From NCBI GenBank assembly GCA_964490895.1, contig CAZBEI010000023.1, forward strand, positions 1-8,555: a DNA stretch of 8,555 bases, given 5' to 3'. Below, one piece after another: positions 4,369 through 8,555 of this stretch (position 1 is the first letter of the stretch; every line of letters begins with the position of its first letter). The notes below the pieces were generated by a model. It worked only from the letters and a program-made list of their open reading frames with translations. It was not told the origin of the DNA and ran no database searches. The stretch is from JACRAO01 sp964490895 (GTDB lineage: Bacteria; Bdellovibrionota; UBA1018). Position numbers and translations under genes: made by a program.

Positions 4369-4914
4369 TCGCTTGAGATCGCGGCTCACCCGAGTAAACT
4401 CAGCAAAATAAAATTTTGCCACCTGTTCTGCAGAAACATTTTCTCCTTGAAAGGTCCAAGTGATATCCCTAAAGGGACCCACTTGGGCCAAAAGTTCTTG
4501 CGAACCTGGAATCGCGGTTTGAGTAGGACTCATATTTTGTCCATCGATGGCAAGCCCACCCCGAACGTGTTGCGCAAAACCTATCTGAATGACCCCATGC
4601 GCAGTGTTTGCAATGACGAGCTTCATTTGATTTCTAAAAATCATGAAATCACTCGGCGTCTGAGCCACACTGTAGACTTTAATTTCTTGGAATCGTACAC
4701 TCGATTCAGAATAACCATTTAAAATTCGGGCAAATTCCGTAAAATTCTCCCTGAGTTCCATCAAAAAATCCACGGTGCTCTCTTCGACCAGTTGCTGTGG
4801 GTCAAAGCTGTGCCCTAGTTGTAAAATCTTTTCCGCCTCTGAATTCATTTCCGATCTTGCCAACTCGTGGATCCATCCCTGCTGGGATGGCAATGTGTCC
4901 TTAAATCGCGCCAT
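4297..4914 (-). CDS. Conserved-looking hypothetical protein, 205 aa
   Basis: I do not recognise this protein. It is a soluble 205-aa chain with no signal peptide or membrane segment. It has a charged helical N-terminal part (about 1-75, rich in Glu, Gln and Leu), a central beta-like section (about 75-165, with FMIFRNQMKLVIANTA) and a helical C-terminus with many Lys and Arg. The ATG at 4914 is preferred: it has GGGGGTAGG just upstream on the minus strand, and the promoter at 4935-4962 would start transcription near 4928. An in-frame GTG at 4929 would add five residues, but it would sit at the transcript's very end. Its last 24 codons overlap the 3' end of the RmlD-like gene on the opposite strand. 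The steady codon pattern and the good promoter support a real gene. Confidence 0.8.
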   Translation of the reverse strand: MARFKDTLPSQQGWIHELARSEMNSEAEKILQLGHSFDPQQLVEESTVDFLMELRENFTEFARILNGYSESSVRFQEIKVYSVAQTPSDFMIFRNQMKLVIANTAHGVIQIGFAQHVRGGLAIDGQNMSPTQTAIPGSQELLAQVGPFRDITWTFQGENVSAEQVAKFYFAEFTRVSRDLKRSKLSHEMLLEQIKTFLQDKGLNP

Positions 4915-4934
4915 AAAACCTACCCCCACCGCTT

Positions 4935-4962
4935 AGTTTAACGCATGAGCTGGAGGTGTCAA
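4935..4962 (-). promoter_or_regulatory. Sigma-70-type promoter of the hypothetical gene
   Basis: On the minus strand a perfect TTGACA (-35, 4962-4957) is followed after 16 nt by TAAACT (-10, 4940-4935, 4/6 match). The expected start point near 4928 gives a leader of about 13 nt carrying the SD. Confidence 0.55.
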
Positions 4963-5010
4963 CCCATGGTGCGGAAGCACTATATTAATACAACTTGAGA
5001 TAGATTTCTC

Positions 5011-5039
5011 TTGAGAAACGATTGCTCTTTAAAGATACT
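5011..5039 (+). promoter_or_regulatory. Possible promoter giving a leaderless phosphatase mRNA
   Basis: TTGAGA (5011-5016) and GATACT (5034-5039) are 17 nt apart and resemble a sigma-70 promoter (5/6 and 4/6). Transcription would start about 5046, essentially at the ATG at 5048. This agrees with the lack of an SD before that ATG. A second TTGAGA lies at 4995-5000. Confidence 0.35.
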
Positions 5040-5047
5040 TTACTTTA

Positions 5048-6283
5048 ATGCAGACCCAATCTCATGGAATGACCCACCCAGGCTTGAAAAGGCTCACCAA
5101 CGAAGATCATTATAAAATCAACGAAAAGCTTCGACTTTATATCGTATGCGACGGAGTGGGTGGACATGACTCCGGGCATATCGCAAGTGAAGTAGCGGTG
5201 CGCACGATCGAAGATTTTGTCACTTCAAAAAAACAGATTTTGGAAATTTATAATGCCAAGCCCTCCTCGGAGGGGAGAAAAAAAATCTCAAACCTTTTAG
5301 AACAAGCCGTTCAGATGGCGAATACAAAAATTTATGAACTCACTGAAAACGACACTTTGAATAAAAAAATGTGTACCACGGCTGTAGCTCTGCTTGCCAC
5401 CACCGACTATGCTTTTATTGCACACGTGGGCGACACCAGAGCTTATCTCATACGAGGAAACAAAGCCCACCAACTGACCGAAGACCACAATGTTGCAATG
5501 CAGATGAAAAAACAGGGTGTCCTCAATCATCCCAATGGAAATGCACTCACGCGTGCGGTGGGAATCCAAAACTATGTCCAAGTGGATCTCTTCGAAATGG
5601 AGCTCGTCAATGGAGATCAATTTATCTTGTGCACGGATGGATTGACAGACAATGTGCCTTCGCAAGAGTTTCTAAAATACCTAGACCCAGCTCATCTTTC
5701 GGAAACTCCAAAAAAATTGATTGACCTTTCGAACGCTCGAGGAGGACATGACAACAGCACGGCCATTGTTTTGAAAGTGGAGACCCAAGAAATGGGCACT
5801 CAGGCCTTAGATGCGCTCAAGAAAACTCAACTCTTCGGGAAAGTCCCCCTCTTTCGCTTCCTAGCCTATCCAGAAATCATTAAAATATTAAACCTTGTAA
5901 CAATAGAATCTTATCCCACCGACACGGTTCTTTTCGAAGAAGGCACACCAGGAAACAAAATGTTTATTATTATTTCTGGAAGAGTCGAAGTAATCAAGTC
6001 TGGCCAAACCATTTCGAAACGAACAAAGGGCGAAACCATTGGTGAAATGGCACTGTTTGACAACACCAAACGCTCTGCGAGCATTAAAACAAAAGAGCCT
6101 GCAACGTTCTTGGTGCTCTCTCGAGAAAATCTTTTTCCACTCCTAAAACTAGAATCCGAAATTGCAGTCAAAATTCTCTGGGCACTCACTTCAGAACTCA
6201 CCCAAAGGCTTCGGGCAACAAGCGAAGAACTCACCGAAATGAAAATGGATATCCCGTTTTTAAATGTGGAGTTGGAGAAGTAA
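5048..6283 (+). CDS. PP2C-type Ser/Thr protein phosphatase fused to a cyclic-nucleotide-binding domain
   Basis: This 411-aa cytoplasmic protein has a PP2C metal-dependent phosphatase domain at about 1-245. Its metal-binding residues are in place: Glu19-Asp20 (TNED), Asp35-Gly36 in CDGVGGH, Gly128-Asp129 (GDTRAYLIR), Asp197-Gly198 (TDGLTDN) and Asp235-Asn236 (GGHDNS). A linker (246-265) leads to a CRP-like cyclic-nucleotide-binding domain (about 266-385). That domain has EGTPGNKMFIIISG (298-311) and the phosphate-binding cassette IGEMALFDNTKRSAS (331-345), whose Glu333 and Arg342 match the residues that bind cyclic nucleotide in CRP. A short charged helix closes the protein. The likely role is dephosphorylation of protein Ser/Thr, controlled by cAMP, cGMP or a related ligand. 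No kinase gene lies beside it. The start agrees with the usual PP2C N-terminus, although no SD is visible. Its stop is 12 nt from the convergent ATPase gene. Confidence 0.92.
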   Translation: MQTQSHGMTHPGLKRLTNEDHYKINEKLRLYIVCDGVGGHDSGHIASEVAVRTIEDFVTSKKQILEIYNAKPSSEGRKKISNLLEQAVQMANTKIYELTENDTLNKKMCTTAVALLATTDYAFIAHVGDTRAYLIRGNKAHQLTEDHNVAMQMKKQGVLNHPNGNALTRAVGIQNYVQVDLFEMELVNGDQFILCTDGLTDNVPSQEFLKYLDPAHLSETPKKLIDLSNARGGHDNSTAIVLKVETQEMGTQALDALKKTQLFGKVPLFRFLAYPEIIKILNLVTIESYPTDTVLFEEGTPGNKMFIIISGRVEVIKSGQTISKRTKGETIGEMALFDNTKRSASIKTKEPATFLVLSRENLFPLLKLESEIAVKILWALTSELTQRLRATSEELTEMKMDIPFLNVELEK

Positions 6284-6295
6284 AAAAGTACAACC

Positions 6296-7753
6296 CTAAA
6301 ACAGATCATCCAGAGTCAACGCAGAGTGCACCCATTTTCTAGAATACATGTTTTTAGCCACTCCATGGGTGGTGATCAGTGTCAGAAAAATTTGTTTTCG
6401 AGTTTGCTGTCTTTTTCGAAAAACTTCAATTTTACGTTCTAGTTCGGCTGCATAAGCTTTATCAATGACGAATTCACCTTCGCTATGCTTAATCTCACAA
6501 AGGGTAATCACTCCGTCACTTCGGTCAAAAAGCAAATCCACCTGTGCACCCCTTTCTTTTTCGCCCTTTTTAGGGATGTATCGCCAGGTTCCTATTTCAC
6601 AACTGATGGTGTCGATTCCCAACGCCTCACGAATTCGATCCGCATGCTTCAGACAGATGTTCTCAAAAGTATACCCAGACCAGCTTCTCCAAGCAGTTGA
6701 GCCTCGCTTTTGTTCCCAATACCGTTCAGAATACCCAGTAAATACCCCACTTGGCGCTTGAGCGATCCATTTTAAATAAAAATAGCAATATTCGTCTATT
6801 GCACGATAAAAAACTTCTTTTCGTTTGTTTCCATAGGGAACAAAACTAGAAATAAAACCTGCTTCTTTAAGTTCATTTATTTTCTGGTTCAGTCGCCCTC
6901 CAGATGGGAGCTCTATTTTTTCTATTAATTCTGTTCTACTGATACCATTCGGATGTGCAACAATCTTTCGAAAAAGGGAAAAATGAACTTCCGAGTGTGT
7001 GAATAATGCCGGAAAAAGGCGCTCAAACTCGTCTCTCAATAATCCATTTTTAGAAAAGCAGGCGTGGCTTATAATTTGTGCAGCAGATTTTCCTCGTTTG
7101 GCCTCTTGTAGATAAAACGGCACACCCCCTAACGCCATATAGAGCTCTAGAATTTGTGCGCGTTTTAGGCAAACTCCACGGCTGATCAAAAAAGCTTCTG
7201 TCTCTGAAAGAGTAAAGGGCTGCAGGTGTAGCCTTTGAGTCATTCGATTATGAAGTCCACCTTTAGCATGAATAAGATTTTCTAACATCCAAGATGCTGC
7301 TGATCCACAAAGAATGATTTTGCAGTTTGAAAAGCGACTCCACTGGGTATTCCAATAATGATCAAGAGCCTGCAGTAATCCAGATTTTGGTGTGGCAAGC
7401 CAGGGTAACTCATCTAAGAATAAAATACATTTTTCGTTTTTTTTTAGTTTCTTAACCTCAACTGTAAAAAGCTCGAAAGCCATTTTCCAGCTTTTAACGG
7501 GTTGCACTGGCACCCCTTTATAAAAAGTTTCCTGAAAAGCTTGTGTAAAAAGAGCAAGCTGTTCCTCCATCGTGCCATCCTTAAGTCCACTGACCTCTAG
7601 GACCAGTCCATGATTCTGAAAAACATGCCTCACAAGGTAAGTCTTTCCTATTCGCCTACGGCCATAGAGAGCCACGAGTTCCGACTGGGAAGATGACAAG
7701 ACCTTACGCAAATGTTCGGATTCTACTTTTCTGCCTATGAGCTGCCCTAACAA
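6296..7753 (-). CDS. AAA ATPase with C-terminal DUF234/PD-(D/E)xK-like domain
   Basis: This 485-aa protein follows the plan of the ATPase_2/DUF234 family. The P-loop is GRRRIGKT (31-38), Walker B is LFLDELPW (111-118) with Asp114-Glu115, and the sensor-like strand ends in CGS (149-151). A winged-helix region follows at about 258-315. The C-terminal domain carries AQVDLLFD (403-410) and CEIKHSEG (419-426), giving the D...ExK pattern (Asp406, Glu420, Lys422) of PD-(D/E)xK nucleases. The start is TTG at 7753, supported by AAGGGAGG (7770-7763 on the minus strand) 9 nt upstream. Two palindromic repeats overlap its promoter. Members of this family are widespread in archaea and patchy in bacteria, and their biological role is poorly defined. 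Selfish, defence or DNA-maintenance roles are all possible. The gene lies downstream of a toxin-antitoxin remnant on the same strand. Confidence 0.88.
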   Translation of the reverse strand: MLGQLIGRKVESEHLRKVLSSSQSELVALYGRRRIGKTYLVRHVFQNHGLVLEVSGLKDGTMEEQLALFTQAFQETFYKGVPVQPVKSWKMAFELFTVEVKKLKKNEKCILFLDELPWLATPKSGLLQALDHYWNTQWSRFSNCKIILCGSAASWMLENLIHAKGGLHNRMTQRLHLQPFTLSETEAFLISRGVCLKRAQILELYMALGGVPFYLQEAKRGKSAAQIISHACFSKNGLLRDEFERLFPALFTHSEVHFSLFRKIVAHPNGISRTELIEKIELPSGGRLNQKINELKEAGFISSFVPYGNKRKEVFYRAIDEYCYFYLKWIAQAPSGVFTGYSERYWEQKRGSTAWRSWSGYTFENICLKHADRIREALGIDTISCEIGTWRYIPKKGEKERGAQVDLLFDRSDGVITLCEIKHSEGEFVIDKAYAAELERKIEVFRKRQQTRKQIFLTLITTHGVAKNMYSRKWVHSALTLDDLF

Positions 7754-7781
7754 TGTTATAGACCTCCCTTCCCTCTTATAT

Positions 7782-7880
7782 TAGACGATTTGGCCGATTA
7801 TAGAAAGCTTAAAAGCGGCCAAATGTAGACTAAAAAATAGACGATTTGGCCTGTTATAGAACGATTAAAAGTGGCCAAAT
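7782..7880. repeat. Two tandem palindromic repeats upstream of the ATPase gene
   Basis: Each unit begins TAGACGATTTGGCC and contains ATTTGGCC and GGCCAAAT as 8-bp inverted arms, separated by exactly 21 nt. The arms are at 7788-7795 and 7817-7824 in unit 1, and at 7844-7851 and 7873-7880 in unit 2. The units are 56 nt apart and match at 38 of 43 positions; all arm bases are kept, and all five differences fall in the spacer. They could be operators, protein-binding sites or recombination sites. Two copies are too few, and too palindromic, to call a CRISPR array. Confidence 0.85.
7797..7858 (-). promoter_or_regulatory. Tandem -10 elements inside the repeats, promoters of the ATPase gene
   Basis: On the minus strand the repeat spacers contain TATAAT (7802-7797) and TATAAC (7858-7853). 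Each lies 14 nt after the TTGGCC of an arm, which could act as a weak -35. Unit 1 would start transcription near 7790, giving about 37 nt of leader before the TTG start with its good SD. Placing the -10 inside a palindrome suggests a repressor operator, possibly autoregulated. Confidence 0.4.
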
Positions 7881-7959
7881 ATTAGCAATCTTCTTTTTTC
7901 ATAGTGGAGCACTACCTCCTGGCTATGGTACCGATCCACTACTTGTGAAAATAAAATTC
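7881..7959. other. Spacer between antitoxin gene and repeats, with an inverted repeat
   Basis: No gene is seen. TAGTGGA (7902-7908) and TCCACTA (7935-7941) form a perfect 7-bp inverted repeat. Neither strand has a U-run in the right place, so it is not a standard terminator. On the minus strand an AGGAGG is followed by ATG and five more codons before a stop, which I do not call a gene. Confidence 0.3.
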
Positions 7960-8277
7960 TTATGCAGCTTTTAGTTCTAACTCTAAAGCAACTTTTGCTT
8001 TCCGCAGTTGGTCCTGCAAACAATATTTTACAGCCAGTAATTCTGGAAACCCTCCAATACGAGCTATTTTTGCAGCAAGAGTGACACTGACCATCACTCG
8101 TCCTTTTTCTATATCGCAGACCATAGATCGACTGACTTTTAGCTTTTTCGCAAGCTCGACCTGACTTAGACAAAGAGAAATTCTAGCAGCAGTAAGAAAA
8201 GTCCCAAAAGTCATCGGACCGAGTTCTTTTTCAAAAAAATCTTGCGCAAGAATCGCCCCTTCTAATTTAGTAGTCAT
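7960..8277 (-). CDS. XRE/Cro-family antitoxin (HTH) of a RelE/HigB-like toxin-antitoxin pair
   Basis: This 105-aa protein has a helix-turn-helix of the Cro/C1 type at about 27-82. The first HTH helix is LSQVELAKKL (37-46), and the recognition region is VSRSMVCDIEKGR (48-60). The N-terminal GPMTFGTFL and the C-terminal LQDQLRKA helix are typical of XRE antitoxins encoded after a RelE/ParE-type toxin. The ATG at 8277 is set by GGAGG on the minus strand 9 nt upstream. It overlaps the end of the toxin remnant by 11 bp, the usual toxin-first arrangement with coupling. The protein would bind and neutralise the toxin and repress the operon. The gene is intact although the toxin is not, so it may survive as a repressor or as an anti-addiction gene. 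Confidence 0.85.
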   Translation of the reverse strand: MTTKLEGAILAQDFFEKELGPMTFGTFLTAARISLCLSQVELAKKLKVSRSMVCDIEKGRVMVSVTLAAKIARIGGFPELLAVKYCLQDQLRKAKVALELELKAA

Positions 8278-8453
8278 GTTTATTTGCCTCCAACACCAAA
8301 ACAATTAAAAATTCGCCTGTTTTGTCCTCTTCATAGATCGACTGCCTTTTGGATATGAGGAGGAAGCCTGCGAACTTGTTTTTGAGCCCACTTTGCAAGA
8401 TAAACCTTGCAGGGCTACTTATTGTTACCAGTGTACAATATTTTACTGTACAT
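8267..8453 (-). pseudogene. Remnant of a RelE/HigB-like toxin gene
   Basis: On the minus strand AAAAGGAGG (8469-8461) precedes ATG at 8453, but that frame stops after 12 codons (TAG, 8417-8415). In the same frame just after it, 8408-8334 encodes KVYLAKWAQKQVRRLPPHIQ plus a few residues, a typical N-terminal helix of RelE/ParE-type toxins. It then ends at TGA (8333-8331). The family C-terminus, EFLIVLVLEANKHDY, is encoded in a different frame (8347-8267) and runs into the antitoxin start. The two pieces total about 50 residues, where family members usually have about 95-110. An internal deletion of roughly half the gene with a frameshift, plus a stop near the start, explains this. Family assignment is by recognition of sequence pattern, not by search. 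Confidence 0.75.
8432..8452. promoter_or_regulatory. Palindrome over the toxin start, possible operator
   Basis: TGTACA occurs at 8432-8437 and 8447-8452, forming a 21-bp imperfect palindrome that touches the toxin ATG (8453-8451). XRE antitoxins commonly repress by binding palindromes in their own promoter region. Confidence 0.35.
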
Positions 8454-8479
8454 GTCAAAACCTCCTTTTCGTGGGGGGT

Positions 8480-8502
8480 GCAATCTAAAGCTTAATGATT
8501 GC
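8480..8502. promoter_or_regulatory. 23-bp palindrome upstream of the toxin-antitoxin remnant, likely operator
   Basis: GCAATC (8480-8485) and GATTGC (8497-8502) are perfect inverted arms, with a palindromic AAGCTT (8488-8493) exactly at the centre. It lies 27 nt upstream of the toxin ATG (8453) on the minus strand, where the antitoxin would be expected to bind. No convincing -35/-10 pair could be fixed. Confidence 0.5.
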
Positions 8503-8555
8503 TTCCTCACCATCAACCCATTTTTATTGGCACTATCCCAGCCATCGGCTTAGGG

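Noticed and set aside
5911..6309. 132-codon minus-strand reading frame under the cyclic-nucleotide domain
   Set aside because: It is opposite a clear domain-bearing gene and shows no family features.
7782..7880. CRISPR array
   Set aside because: There are only two units, each internally palindromic with a similar spacer, and no cas genes.
8267..8458. Intact 63-aa protein starting at TTG 8458
   Set aside because: Only its C-terminal part resembles a toxin; the matching N-terminal part is in another frame, so this frame is a by-product of the deletion.

Overview
This window most likely comes from a flagellated Gram-negative bacterium of the Bdellovibrionota (Bdellovibrio-like) or a related deltaproteobacterial lineage. 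The grounds are an array of short flagellins (277-282 aa, no variable outer domains) with a Bdellovibrio-style N-terminus, and a PP2C phosphatase fused to a cyclic-nucleotide-binding domain. The assignment rests on protein resemblance only and is an inference.

Layout. (1) 1-3415: three tandem plus-strand flagellin genes (145-993, 1373-2206, 2532-3374). The first has a clear sigma-28 (FliA) promoter at 20-46. The second and third follow long intergenic leaders (379 and 325 nt) full of hairpins. These leaders carry many ANGGA motifs, several in hairpin loops, which suggests CsrA-type translational control. Leader 2 also has a hairpin loop complementary to the flagellin start region. Each flagellin gene is followed by a strong Shine-Dalgarno sequence and an ATG that stops within zero to two further codons. 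(2) 3451-4368: an RmlD-like NAD-dependent epimerase/reductase that appears to have lost its catalytic Tyr and Thr. Its 3' end overlaps by 72 bp a convergent gene for an unrecognised 205-aa protein (4297-4914, minus). (3) 5048-6283: a PP2C-cNMP-binding fusion, probably a signalling phosphatase and possibly translated from a leaderless mRNA. (4) 6296-8555, minus strand: this part looks accessory. It holds an AAA ATPase with a C-terminal PD-(D/E)xK-like domain (DUF234 family), preceded by two tandem palindromic repeats that overlap its promoter. Further upstream are an intact XRE-type antitoxin and the remnant of its RelE/HigB-like toxin, broken by a stop, an internal deletion and a frameshift.

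How the parts work together. The flagellin array supplies filament subunits, and the leaders could set how much of each is made. The RmlD-like protein may serve surface or flagellin glycosylation, but its active site suggests a non-catalytic role. The phosphatase is an independent signalling gene. The minus-strand block is best read as a decayed toxin-antitoxin locus beside a selfish or defence-type ATPase-nuclease gene with its own palindromic sites. The features most worth following up are the flagellin leaders, the start-stop elements and the repeat-ATPase unit. All pairings and motif counts were done by eye, without folding or database searches.
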